DNA of 64,000 nucleotides from Anthopleura xanthogrammica (taxonomy: Eukaryota > Cnidaria > Anthozoa > Actiniaria > Actiniidae), in the NCBI GenBank assembly GCA_964019055.1, contig OZ025214.1, forward strand, positions 5,889,358 through 5,953,357. The letters are read 5' to 3'. Positions 25,276-36,700 of this stretch are shown piece by piece (the stretch's first letter is position 1; every line of letters begins with the position of its first letter). Under the pieces are notes generated by a model, which worked only from the letters and a program-made list of their open reading frames with translations, ran no database searches and had not been told where the DNA came from. The position numbers were made by a program, and so were the translations under genes.

Positions 25276-26045
25276 CTCCCTTCATTTTTTCTCTTCTTTT
25301 CACCTCATCAAGATCCTTACAAAATCCCCCATCAGAATATCATTCCAGAATTTTGATTTAGCATCTCCAGACAAATAACATTGGATCTCTTATAACCGTT
25401 GTTATTGAGTGACCAATTTGAGAAATAACAGTGTAAAAACCACTCAACTAAGTACTTCTTCCCACAACCGATTACGCCTTGGTACAAAGCAACTAATCAC
25501 TTGCCAGAAAACTCAATTCCGTGTGGGAGAAGCTCCTTAAACAAATTCATCATATTTAAGTGGTAAAGCAAGTTCGAGCTAACCTTTCTTTGACAAATAT
25601 AGGTGTTTACGGTTTGTGTCTGCGTAGGTGTTCGTAATCGTTTAATATTTAGCGATACAGTTTGATCATTAATCCAAGCAGTTTACGTGGGGGTTTGTCG
25701 GTAGACTAAGTGGGTTACTTCAGACTTCTTTTGATTTTGCTTTTTGCTTTTTTTCTTTTAATTTCTATGCTTTACGGTTCATTTAACATTAAGAGATTTT
25801 GTTTTAAACTCCTCTCGAGATGTTTTTACATTCTTTTTGAATGGCATAGTGTTCAGAGGAGGAAGTCTTTATGCTTGAAAAGGGCATTTATAATGAAAAT
25901 GTTCATTTCGGCGTATATAAATATCTTGTACCTGTGCAGGAAAGATGGCACTCATCCTAAAATACACCCCGAACGTTGAAAAAGGCACGACTGGAAAAGT
26001 ATCTGTAATGAGAGTGATCGCTTATCAAAGGTTCAACGCTTAATA
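25276..26045. other. Intergenic DNA, nothing recognised
   Basis: The 89-codon frame at 25710-25979 has a hydrophobic start but no homology I know. It is left uncalled. Confidence 0.4.
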
Positions 26046-26239
26046 CAGTGACCGCAATATACAGGGCGATCCCTTAACATAGTGGCCAGAATATACAGAA
26101 TGACCGCATTATACAGGGCGACCGATTTAACCCAGTGACCGCAATATACAGGGCGATCCCTTAACATAGTGGCCAGAATATACAGAATGACCGCATTATA
26201 CAGGGCGACCGATTTAACCCAGTGACCGCAATATACAGG
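26046..26239 (+). repeat. 87-bp minisatellite built from 29-bp subunits
   Basis: The motif GTGACCGCAATATACAGG starts at 26048, 26135 and 26222, an exact 87-bp period in 2.2 copies. Each 87-mer holds three related subunits of about 29 bp, sharing GACCGCA-TATACAGGGCGA or variants, so the array grew in two steps. Confidence 0.85.
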
Positions 26240-26396
26240 TTTATAATTGAAATCATAAATCTTTTTAAAAACAAATCTTTTCTATATTCAATAATTCCTA
26301 TAACTGTAGTTCCAAGCAAAGCACATAAACCCGCTTATAACAAAAATGTCTAAGGACACTGAATGACTTAAGTTTGAAGGATTTCCGAGGCTCAAG

Positions 26397-26554
26397 CAGG
26401 GGTGTAGCCAGGGGGCCAGGGGGACCGGACCCCCCTCCGTCGTGTTTGCCGTTTTTTTGGTTTGCTGTTTTTCTTTGGTTGGCCGATTTTTTGGTTGATG
26501 TTCTGCAAACGGGTTTTGCCCTCCACCCAAGGCAAAATCCTGGCTACGCCCCTG
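26397..26554. mobile_element. Short MITE with CAGGGGYGTAGCCAG termini
   Basis: The left end reads CAGGGGTGTAGCCAGGG and the right end is the complement, CCTGGCTACGCCCCTG. The 158-bp element has no coding capacity. CAGGG-type termini are typical of hAT-related non-autonomous elements (family knowledge). The flanks TCAAG and TGAAG are a possible but imperfect 5-bp target duplication. Confidence 0.7.
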
Positions 26555-26942
26555 TGAAGTACAAGACAATTAGACCCTTCATTGACATGATAACACAGGA
26601 GCTATAAATATTTCTAGTTTACAGAGCTTAGGTAATAACAAAAAATAATGTACTTACGATTGAAGAGCAGCTTGAGACAGCACCATCCTAAATCTTTCGT
26701 CTTCTACCTTGACAAGAGGATGAAATATTAACAAAAATATTCAACGGTGTCAGAATATCTATTATAAAACTCATGAATAATTAATGAGGAAACACAATAG
26801 AAATCATTGTCCGTGGAGGAGGTTGTATATCTGATACAAAATCGTCGTGATTTGCATAAACTTTAACTCCAATTTTCTCAGCCAAATTCAATTTTATCTT
26901 TAAAATTTTAGTAGACCATGAATGTATAGACCTAGACGTTTC

Positions 26943-27056
26943 ATAAGTAATATACAATATGAGTGTCCGTGTTGTATCAGATATACAATCACTCGTCTTC
27001 GGCTCGTGGTTGTATATCTGATACAACACGGCCACTCATATTGTATATATTACTTA
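26943..27056. repeat. Near-perfect 114-bp fold-back element
   Basis: The arms of about 48 bp share ATACAATATGAGTG and GTGTTGTATCAGATATACAA or their complements, around a short GTCTTCGGC loop. A related TTGTATATCTGATACAA piece lies at about 26823. Confidence 0.8.
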
Positions 27057-27097
27057 CAAATTTTGTTATAGATTTTTATGAACACGATGAAAATGAG

Positions 27098-28415
27098 TAA
27101 AGGGGAGTCAACTAGCATTCGATGACGGACCACACCTTGTTTTTTTAAGTTCACTCATGTCAAAATAATCATAATCTGGAAGTTCTTATGAGATATTTTT
27201 ATTTTTTCGATTCTTTAAACACCCTTAAAAATGACTACACTTTGTCTGAAGATTTAAGAAAATTAGAAAAGGGCGTTAACTGGCATTCGATGACCACACC
27301 TTATTTTTAAGTTCGTTTATTTCAAAATAATCATAACCTGAAAGTTCTTACGAGATATTTCTATTTTTCGATTCTTTAAAGGGAGACTAGTACGAAAATC
27401 GCTCAAAATTTAATTCGGCTGAAATTTTCTTGGAATAATCTTTAAGGGTCTAATAAACACTGGTTTTTTCTTGATATTCCGATGGGAATTATCATATTTT
27501 TACGAATCTTTAACGGAGTCAGTGACGTCATTTACTCAACACCATACATCGCTCTATACATTTCTCTTTATTTTGTGATCAAAATATTCGCTCGTTTCAT
27601 ACTCAATACTGAAAAAAGAGACTTAAAAATCAATTGTAATCACAATAAATGTAAGTAAAGTCCGTCAGCCGACCTTTGGGCTTCCTAGAAATAAAATAAA
27701 TCAAGAAGTTATTTACGAAGAAATCTATGGAGCGATGTTTTGTTGAGTAAATGACGTCACAGACTCCGTTAAAAATTCGTAAAAATATAATACTTCACAT
27801 CTTAATATCAAGAAAAATCTTCAACCAGTGTTTATTAGACCCTTAAAGATTCCAAGAAAGTTTTAGCCGAATTAAATTTTGAGAGATTTTCGTACTAGTC
27901 CCCCTTTAAACACCCTTTAAAATGACTGTACTTTGTCTGGAGATTTAAGAAAATTAAAAAAGGGCGGATGTTGGCAACAATGACTCCAACTGAACATTAA
28001 TTTTGAGTACGTTTACTTCAAAATAATCAGAATTTGAACTACACTTTGTCTGAAGATTTAAGAAAATTAGAAAAGGGCGGATCAGATGGCAACAATGACT
28101 CCAACTAAACTTTAATTTTGAGTACGTTTACAATAAAATAATCAGAATTTGAACTACACTTTGTCTGAAGAATAGGGCGGATCAGATGGCAACAATGACT
28201 CCAACTTAATTTTGAGTACGCTTATTTCAAAATAATCAGAATTCAAACCCGAAAACACTTAAAAAAATTATGAAAGTTCTTATGAGATATTTATATTTTT
28301 CGTAAACACTCTTAAAAATAAATACAATTTGACTGAGTATTTAAGAAAATTAGGAAAAAGGACGGAAACTGGTATCAATGACCCCAACTTATTTTTTTTA
28401 TTTCAAAATAATGGC
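27098..28415 (+). repeat. Degenerate minisatellite, six units, split by a MITE
   Basis: Each unit has an AAGGGCGG core, a CAATGACTCCAAC-like segment, TTCAAAATAATCA and ACTTTGTCTGAAGATTTAAG. The cores lie near 27103, 27271, 27962, 28075, 28175 and 28358. Without the 530 bp contributed by the MITE at 27380-27905, the first three spacings are 168, about 162 and 113 bp. Confidence 0.8.
27380..27905 (+). mobile_element. TTAA-target MITE (family B), complete 526-bp copy
   Basis: The ends are AGGGAGACTAGTACG and CGTACTAGTCCCCCT, flanked by TTAA at 27376-27379 and 27906-27909. Subterminal inverted repeats of about 180 bp include GAAAATCGCTCAAAATTTAA and ATGACGTCA. TTAA targets and G/C-run termini are the hallmark of piggyBac-type elements (established knowledge). 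No transposase frame is present, so it would need help in trans. The uninterrupted target is visible in the neighbouring minisatellite unit at 27211-27220. Confidence 0.9.
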
Positions 28416-29002
28416 AAAACTCTGAATGGTTGTTGTTGTTGTTTTGTTTTTTTTAGCTATTTTGAATTTTCGATGCTTTATAAGGTTGTTTTCCATACAT
28501 ATATAACCGTATTTTCGTATGCGAATTAGATTAAGTTCCGTCAAGATTCGATTTAACAGCGCAGAGAAACGCCTCTTCACAGGCTACAGCTGTAGAAATG
28601 ATTTAATAGGCGTAGGTTAAAGTTGAAGTTCATGTTTTTTTCCGGATAATCCGACTTAACAATAAAACCTGGGTCAACTAAACAAAGAAGTCGCCTAGGG
28701 GCAACAATCGTAAAGTGCTTCCGAGAATGATATGATTAGAGGCAAAACAGTGTTGTAAAGAGCTTCTTAGAACGATATAATTTGAGGCAAAACAGTTTTT
28801 TTTTTCAATTATAACTTCATTTTAAATAACGTGACCATTGAAGGTTGTATAATGACATTCCTTAGAGCAATCTTTTCCCTAATGGCTAACACCTGTCCAC
28901 AGGTAGCCCAATCACTGTTTCTATTCGTTGATGGGAATTTTTCCATTTCGCATAATAACTTTCAGGATTAGAAATTCTGGGTTCTTTTAAAAGAATAACC
29001 AC
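28416..29002. other. Intergenic DNA, nothing recognised
   Basis: There is a TTG-rich spot near 28427-28445 and a direct repeat of GAGGCAAAACAGT at 28739 and 28784. No gene was seen. Confidence 0.4.
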
Positions 29003-29160
29003 TATTCACCATTTTCCATACATCGGTTCACTGGTCACATACATAGCATTCAATCGAGGCTGCAAGGTAGTTTCAAAGGAGTATTCAAAGTTGAACCTTG
29101 CAGCCTCGACTGAATGCTTTGTGTTTGACCAGTGAACCGATATTCGGAAAGTAGTGAATA
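29003..29160. repeat. 158-bp palindromic element
   Basis: Arms of about 65 bp: the left has CGGTTCACTGGTC and GCATTCAATCGAGGCTGCAA, and the right has the complements, TTGCAGCCTCGACTGAATGC and GACCAGTGAACCG. The ends are TATTCAC and GTGAATA. It is probably a MITE. Confidence 0.8.
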
Positions 29161-30264
29161 TCCGGGTGCTGTATGAATTCGTTAGCCAAGTATTTTCGAG
29201 AGGTTTGAAACGAAAAAATCTTCTCATCCAAATATATATTTCAGCGGTAGATGCTGTTTGATAATAATAATAGTTTATTTAATCACGTATCGTCCAGGAG
29301 CTCCAGGAGCTCGTTCAAAATACGAACGTGTACAAAATAGATAATAGATTAAATAACATAAATTAGACTAAATAAGTTAAGGAGCTAATATCTAATTAAT
29401 TACCTATACTAACAATAATATAGATTATATATATATACTATTAATAAATATGCATAATTAAGTAAGTAAATAATATCTAATGAATGAATGATCTCACAGT
29501 AAAGCGACATATATGAACTACCATTAGAGCAGTTTTTGTATGACTATTATATTCATAGACTTAAGGTCCATCTAAACGCTGCGATTATTCGGCCCGATCA
29601 TTCGTCAGAATATGTCGGGAAGCAAATCGTGCGTGTGCTTTAGTGCGCCGATTCAAGACCGATTTGAATTGAAAATTTTTTTCAAAAACCACTCGATATA
29701 CATAACTTATTTTCTAATTTTGATATATCATAGCTTATTGTAAAAACATATATCTCATAGGTCACAGATAGGTTACACGATTAGAGTTTCTGTAATTTGG
29801 CTTTGAATACTGCAAACTTGAAATCTTTGAAACACAGAAAGCCCGATCAAATTTTCAGCACCAGCGCGCTCACGAAAACATGCGCAAAATTGATGCGCAC
29901 GAAAGCTCGCATCCCCTTAAAAAACTTATTGGCTTTCCTAACAATAAAATCAAAGATAACCTAACAAAAACGGTACTATACTAAGCCTGGGGTAATAAAA
30001 AAGCAGCTTTCGATTACTACTGTGTTACTGACTTTTTACAGTCAGACGAAATCAACATACCCGTTGGTGGAAATGCTTTCCTACGTCAGACCATAGAAAG
30101 AAATAATACTCAGGGGAATAATACATGGTGTGAAATGGGAAAACATTATTTCAAACTGCCTGGGAATATCTTATTCACGAAAAGTAGCAATTCTTGTATG
30201 TCAAAACAACTTACTAATAAACTAACACAAGGGAGAGTGGAACAAAAGGGGCAAAAGGGGCATA
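29161..30264. other. AT-rich DNA upstream of the GPCR exon
   Basis: No exon could be identified that would supply the N-terminus of the receptor downstream. A 6-9 bp direct repeat, CCAGGAGCT, occurs at 29290. Confidence 0.4.
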
Positions 30265-30394
30265 GTGCCCTTGCAGCACGTCGGAATGCAGCTCAATTTG
30301 GAGGACAAAACAATAGGTTTACAATTCTCGGGAGATTGAAATTCTTTTGTTTTGTCCTCCAAATTGAGCTGCTTTGACGTCATGTGCAAGGGGT
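30265..30394. repeat. 130-bp palindromic element beside the GPCR acceptor
   Basis: Near-perfect arms, GCAGCTCAATTTGGAGGACA and its complement TGTCCTCCAAATTGAGCTGC, extend outward to GCCCTTGCA and TGCAAGGGG. The spacer is about 35 bp. The right arm contains the stop (30365-30367) that closes the GPCR frame upstream and the TTG that opens it, so those bases are not receptor coding sequence. Confidence 0.8.
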
Positions 30395-30440
30395 CTATAC
30401 AATCATATTGGGCTAACCTGTGTTATTTCTTCGTTTTCAG

Positions 30441-31516
30441 CATCTCAATCCTCAGCCTTCAGGTCAGGCACATCTCTATACACCATTCCCCTCTCCACAA
30501 AGACAGTCATAACATCAGCGTATACCATGGCTTTCATACTCGGGTTGCTAGGCAACGGGTTAGGCTTGTTCATCGTCATCAGGCGGTCGAGGAAAAGCTT
30601 CTGCAGTACTAACGTCCTCATAGGGAACATGGCACTGGCAGATCTGTTGGTGACCGTGTTTGCGATGCCTCAAGCCGTGGGCTTCCTGTATATACAGAAC
30701 AAGTGGTTTGGAGGGATTGCTGGAATCATGGCTTGTAAGCTGGCACACTTTCCATATGTAGTCACCATCGCTGCATCGATCCTAACGATCCTCACCATCT
30801 CCATAGAGCGCTACTGTGCCGTTTTCTATCTCCTTAGAAATTCCATTCTCAGGAGACCCAAGTTTCTAACTGGACTCATATGGAGCATTTCCTTAGCTGT
30901 CGCATCTCCGTATTTGTTTTCGTACACTGTGGTCCAAGATAAAAACGGTCAAAGCTACTGTGTCGTGGAATGGGGCGACGTGAAAACAACGTACCAATCA
31001 CAGCGCATCTACTATTTGTTTATCTTCATCTTCTTATACGCCCTACCATTGGTTTTCATAAGTGTGGTATATACACTTATTGCCAGGAAATTGTGGAGGA
31101 AAACGGCTCCGAGGGATGGCTCCATAGTCATAAGGAAGTCTGCGCAAACACAGAAACGCAAGGTCATACGTCTTCTTATTGTGTTGGTGATAGTCTTCGC
31201 CGTGTGCGCAGCACCAGCACACATAATGCATTATTACATGTTTTACGACCTATCAAAATGGTTGGCCATCCCCATCGAGGTTAAGCTGATATCGTTCTGG
31301 ATATGTCACAGCAACAGTACCATCAACCCAGCTATCTACATCCTGCTAAGCGAGTCATTCAGGCGGGAGTTTATCCGGCTGACACAAAGCGCGATGTGCT
31401 TACAAAATCAAAGTTTTGGAAGTTCATCGACAAAGACGAGGCGGACATGGAAGATGAAACGAACACTGAGCACCAGGTACTGGATGCCTGGGAAGAAAAG
31501 AGACGCGTGCTTGTAG
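30441..31516 (+). CDS. Rhodopsin-like (class A) peptide-type GPCR, main exon
   Basis: Seven-transmembrane receptor for an unknown ligand, acting at the plasma membrane through G proteins. In order the exon shows: TM1 with GN (GLLGNGLGLFIV); TM2 with NMALADLLV (conserved D); the extracellular cysteine before TM3 (MACKLAHFPY); ERY in place of DRY at the end of TM3 (ISIERYCAVF); the TM4 tryptophan (GLIWSIS); a second-loop SYCVVEW cysteine typical of peptide receptors; TM5 with LP; TM6 FAVCAAP (usual W replaced by A); and TM7 NSTINPAIY (NPxxY). The exon probably starts after the acceptor TTCTTCGTTTTCAG at 30440; CAG at 30455 or 30462 are alternatives. The first in-frame ATG (30527) lies inside TM1 and a stop lies at 30365-30367, so one or more 5' exons are missing from this model. 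The last codons (WMPGKKRDACL) are written by a minisatellite. It is probably a neuropeptide receptor, but the subfamily is not resolvable. Confidence 0.9.
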
Positions 31517-32060
31517 TGTAGTAAGGTGCGGGCGGTCCCTGTTGCTTGTATCGCACTGTTTGTACACTGTTTTTCCTGGGAAGAAAAGAGACGCATGCTT
31601 GTAGTGTAGTAAGGTACGGGCGGTCCTGTAGCTTGTCTCGCACTGTTTGTGCACTGTTTTTCCTGGGAAGAAAAGAGACGCATGCTTGTAGTGTAGTAAG
31701 GTGCGGGTCTCGCACTGTTTTGCTAGTGTTTGGCTAGGAAGAAAAGAGACGCATGCTTGTAGTGTAGTAACGTGCGGTCCCTTGCTTTTCTCGCACTGTT
31801 TGTGCACTGTTTTTCCATGGAAGAAAAGAGACGCATGCTCGTAGTATAGTTAGGTGCGGGTCTCGCACTGTTTGTGCACTGTTTTTCCTGGGAAGAAAAG
31901 AGACGCATGCTTGTAGTGTAGTAAGGTGCGGTCCCTATTGCTTGTCTCGCACTGTTTGCGCACTGTTTTGCCAGTGTTTGCCTGGAAAGAAAAGAGACCC
32001 ATCCTTGTAGTGTAGTAAGGTGCAGATGTGTTCCTGTAACTCGTCTCGCAAGTGTTCGTG
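31485..32060 (+). repeat. Minisatellite overlapping the GPCR stop codon
   Basis: Seven units begin near 31490, 31577, 31664, 31736, 31818, 31889 and 31983 with GGAAGAAAAGAGACGCATGC (or a variant), followed by TTGTAGTGTAGTAAGGTGC and CTCGCACTGTTTG. Spacing varies from 71 to 94 bp through internal deletions. The first unit lies inside the receptor frame and supplies its TAG stop (31514-31516). The several frames on the - strand here are repeat by-products. Confidence 0.9.
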
Positions 32061-33795
32061 TAACCAGCTTTCAACAGTTTTGCCAGTGTCTTAACATAGT
32101 TGTCTTCTTCAAAAAAGCCAAGTTTGACACAAGATAAGTTGACCAACGTGACTGAAATCTTTCACTGCATCAAATGTGTCTGACATTAATTCAAGATCTT
32201 GATTCAAGACCGCCACACGAATCTAAAATTTTCCCAAAAATATTCTTAAAGATCGCCAAACTACTCGCACTCCCCAAGTCAGTTGCTTAAGGCAAGAACA
32301 GCGATGGCATTGATGAAGTATCCGTTATCATGTTTGTTCCTGTTTAGTCTGTAGATTGTAGTACATTCCAAACGGCCAAACGATTAGACGTTATCGAAAA
32401 TGTTCAATATCACAGCTCAAAGGCATGGGTACCTGTCAGCAGGTCACTTAAGTCTGAATGATTCGATGAAGTAATGTTGATTTAAACGAAATTAACGGAG
32501 AGGAACGACGCCCACATTCCCATTCCATCTCATATTTGCGTGTGTATTGTAGATAAAATCAGTTTTACAATACTAACTATGGTTTTACCAACTAAAAGGA
32601 TGGTTTGAGAAATAAGTCACCGAATAAGTTAGCCGTGTGGGACTCGCATGTCTCCAAGAACCGCTCCGCAAGAATTGAATAAGGTCTTTCAAAATGAACC
32701 AATTGAAGTAACTCTGTTTGGCGTTTGTACACATGCTTTGGGCTGTCTCATACCAAGACTCCTTTATTTTGCATATTTGGACTTCGTGTTTTGGAATCAC
32801 AAACGTCCATACAGCTTCCAGCTAAGTGCTCTTGTCAATGCTCTTACAGCTCTTGTCCCTTAGATCTTTATCTCTGGATCTTGGCGCACTTTCAATTGAT
32901 GTTCATGACGACATTCCTTCAAATATAAGGAAAAAATCATTAATAATATTATCTTGCCTTGTGCGATTTGGATTAGCATATAAATATATAGAACTGAAAT
33001 AGAGTAAGGAATATACTTTAAACATAACTTGACTAGTAGAATATTGCTGGCTTTCATAGCCGCCATGTTGGATGAGTAGCAGATATCAGAGTTGCACTCC
33101 TTTCCCTTCGAATTGTTGCTTTAAGTCGCGGCATTTGGGTCAGTTTCTATACATTTATTGTATTGTTGGCCCAAATGTCTTGAAGTGAAATGATTGTTTG
33201 AAGGCAATGGAGTTTGAAGGCAATGGAGTTTTAGAAAGTTGTCTTTGCTTCAACTTTATACTCGTACATTTTTATAATCACGTGATGGAAGACATGTTGG
33301 ATTGCATTTGAATTCCTTAAATTCTATAATACAAAAGAATAAATAGGGACGATAGAGACGGAGTTGTTTAAATGTAAAAAATATTATGTCATCCAACATG
33401 GCTGCCCTCACGTGACTTTGAAAACTTAAGGCCAATATCGTACCCAGACCCTACTCATCAAATCGTACGCTACGATTTTCAGTAAAATGAGAAGTCTGGG
33501 TACGAGAATAACTTCAACTTATCTCTAATGACATAATCGTCTTTGTTTTTACGAGAATAGCACTAATTAGCCAGTGGCTAACAAACCTGTGGCCCTCGTT
33601 ACTGATCTCATAGCCTACGTCACATCCGGTCAAAATACTTTACCAAGGTATTTGTCCGGATGTGACACAGGCTAGCGCACTCATCGCTGCGCCACTCGTG
33701 CTTTATAAAAAAAAATATCAAGGATTTCGCTTTCCACAGCGCACTTGTGCCTAGTGTATTATACATACCTTATTCTTAATTATCAATCAAGCGTC
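32061..33795. other. Intergenic DNA between convergent GPCR and SUPV3L1
   Basis: No gene was seen. Two small fold-back elements lie at 33425-33505 (arms CGTACCCAGAC and GTCTGGGTACG) and 33612-33674 (arms CGTCACATCCGG and CCGGATGTGACA, with a short TTTACC loop). The 3' untranslated regions of both flanking genes should lie here, but no poly-A signal stands out enough to call. Confidence 0.5.
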
Positions 33796-36700
33796 TTATT
33801 TTGAAGCGAGTGGTGGCGTCTCGTCCATTTGCTGTCGAGGAGGTCTGGGTACGCGTCGCTGTTTTAAGTTTGACGTCACTGCTGCACCGATAACATTTTC
33901 GATAAACTTCTGCATTTTGCGTACATCTTCTTGATCGACGAAAGTCTCTGGAAAACGATAGCTAAAAAACATGACATAGAATTAATAAATGTGTTGAAAA
34001 GCGCGCGCACTGATAGGAGGTCAGATCACATGATTTGTACCAAAAACTCCATTCTCGACCCCAGATACCTACTTCGTCGCTTCGCGAACGTAAGGCCAAT
34101 ACGGAATATATTTTCTCCCAACTAGCCGCAAATATAAACCCGTATTGGTGGCTCAAAATCGCAATAAGCTATAATTGTTTTGATCCCCAGGTAAAGATTT
34201 AGTAAGGGCTCAGTACAGGGGACCTTTGTAATACAGACAGTTCTACTCTTCATAACCAATAAGAGGCTTTGCACCATCATCACGTGATGGCAGCCATGAC
34301 AGGAGGCACAACAATAGTCTTTTCACCCTGGGAAACTGAATTCTTTCTCGTGCATGTGAATCAGATAAGATCAGATTCAATCGTGCCTTCCTCCTGTCAT
34401 GGCTGCCATCACATGATTGTGCAAAGCCTCTATACATTAGATAGGATAAACCTTTGTAGTACGGTCACTCAGTTCTCTGGCCTTTGTAAATATTTACTTT
34501 TGTGAGCAATATTCGAATGCAATTTTCTATTACCAGCTCACTCCAGCTTTATTTTATTCTTATTTAATAATATAAGAATTTAGGGTTGTAGTTTAGTGAT
34601 AAAATTTATAGACGAGCCTCGCTCAATTATAATTTGTTTCAAGTTAATATTTCATATTTTTTCAACTAAGGGAAAAATACCCTTCAAATATTTGAATGAG
34701 TTTATTGTAGGTTATGGCACTGAGTACAGTTTTGATCCAGAAATAGTTAATGATATTATTGGTTTAAACATTGAAAAAAACATTTGAGCTGTAAGAAGCT
34801 ATCTAATTGTAGGCATAAGTTGATTATTTTGTAGATTGGTATACTTGGTACGTTAAAATATCTAACTTGGCACTGCTTTATTGATAATTTAATATATTTA
34901 ACGTGCATTAAACGATATTCTAATTTCGATGGTGTACCCCAGAGTTTTATCTTAGGACCATTTTATGAATAATGTATAAATAAATTAATATATTGAAGAC
35001 AATTAAACTATTTTGATTGACAACGGTATACCCCAAAGTTTAACTATGGGACCGTTTTATTAATAAATATTAATATAAATCGCAACAAAGGATTCGGTAT
35101 GGCTAATCTAGGGCAATAGCCAATGTGCATGAGCTCAAATTTCTAGCACAAAGCATGATGGGGAAGTGAGTCCTTACTCTTTTATGGCTCCTCTAAAAAT
35201 TTAATCTGACCATTTTTCTTTCGACATTTCCTATGGAAATGAAAGTATTTCAACAGACGAAAATAACAGAGCAATTGTTTTCTCACAGTTCCCTGTTCCA
35301 TTTTTACCGGACTCACTTTCCCAGAATGCTTTGTGATCTTTGATGCACATTGCCTATTACAAAATTTCTTTTAAAAAGGGCATATGCAAAAGTTAAGGTC
35401 TTTAGAACATGGTCTAAAAGATGCAATTTTAAATATTTTTGTCCTATGAAATATAATTCTTGTAAATTAGTAAATTATTAGAGATGCTGTGCACAGAAGA
35501 TGTGTACACCTGTTTTTAATGTGTCAATAAAGAATTTTATAAAATAACTGTTATAAATATTGCGTTCTGATTGGTTGGGAGCACGTGCTATATGAGAGCA
35601 CACAGCACGCACACGCACTTTCTTTTGCATCATTAGTATCCAAAATAATGGTTATTCTTATTTGTATCTTATAAAAGAAATAAAATACTTGCTTGATCAG
35701 CAATAGCTGTCATTATGGATGCATGCAAATGAGATGCAAATGAGACAACAAGCATTGTATCGACCCGATAGCCTCACTTGTATGATTCTTAAAACAAAAG
35801 AATATCTCATTTGCATGCATCCGTAAAAACAGCCATTAGCAAAGATGTTCATTTGGTCTTCCATAAAAGTACCCCAGTGATGACATAAACAAATAAATAT
35901 GATTAAAAAAACCCTTTTTGTTACCTTAGCCAAAGATACACATCACAGACTTCATGTACTGTCTCAGTATCTTGAAGGCTTTTCAGTGTCTTTGGCATGG
36001 TTGGTGGCCAGGAGATCATGGCTTTCAGGGTCTTACTGGACAGCTCCTTTTGTTGACTGATATATCGTGCAAACTAAAAAAGAATTGTCAAGTTCAGGTT
36101 TAGTGTCACAGACCTGTGCAAAGTGTGTAAAAAAATTGAGTAGATTTCGTATGACTGGGAAACGGCACGACACGGTACAGAATCTATGAACTTGGAGACG
36201 GCACAGTCACAGTCACGGTACGGTGTGGTTGTTTCATAGTCAAATGAAATGTTCTCCAAGTAAAAACCCTGTGTACAAGAGAAGGGCTGTTGATCCTTTG
36301 ATACAAGACCAGCAACGGCACAGAAGAAAGAAACAAGGAATATTCTTATAGGAACCAGGGTTGCACACAAACTCAGAATTACAAAGAAAAGTTCCTATGT
36401 GCATGGAAGAGGTAGGGGGATCATTTGACACACACTGACCTCAAATTTTTTCGTGTCATTCTTTCAACTATGTGCTTCCAAAATTTTTGTTTCATTTAAA
36501 TTCTAACCCCCCAGGATTCCTAGAGATATTCGATCAACAATTAGCAGCGCAGTAGATAAAATGAAACACAAATTTACCTACCTCTACTACCATTGCAGAT
36601 GACAGGTTTTTATTGATGTTAACTGGTGCTTGGGTAATGGTGTATTGTTCCCATATTGTTAAGGGAATACCATCAATAAGATCAGACAAATACTGGAGAT

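Noticed and set aside
30374..30440. TTG at 30374 as the GPCR start codon
   Set aside because: TTG initiation is not expected in animals, the bases belong to a palindromic element, and a good splice acceptor ends at 30440.
31371..32146. Several - strand frames of 60-127 codons with recurring HYKHASLFF
   Set aside because: They are translations of the minisatellite downstream of the GPCR and occur once per repeat unit.
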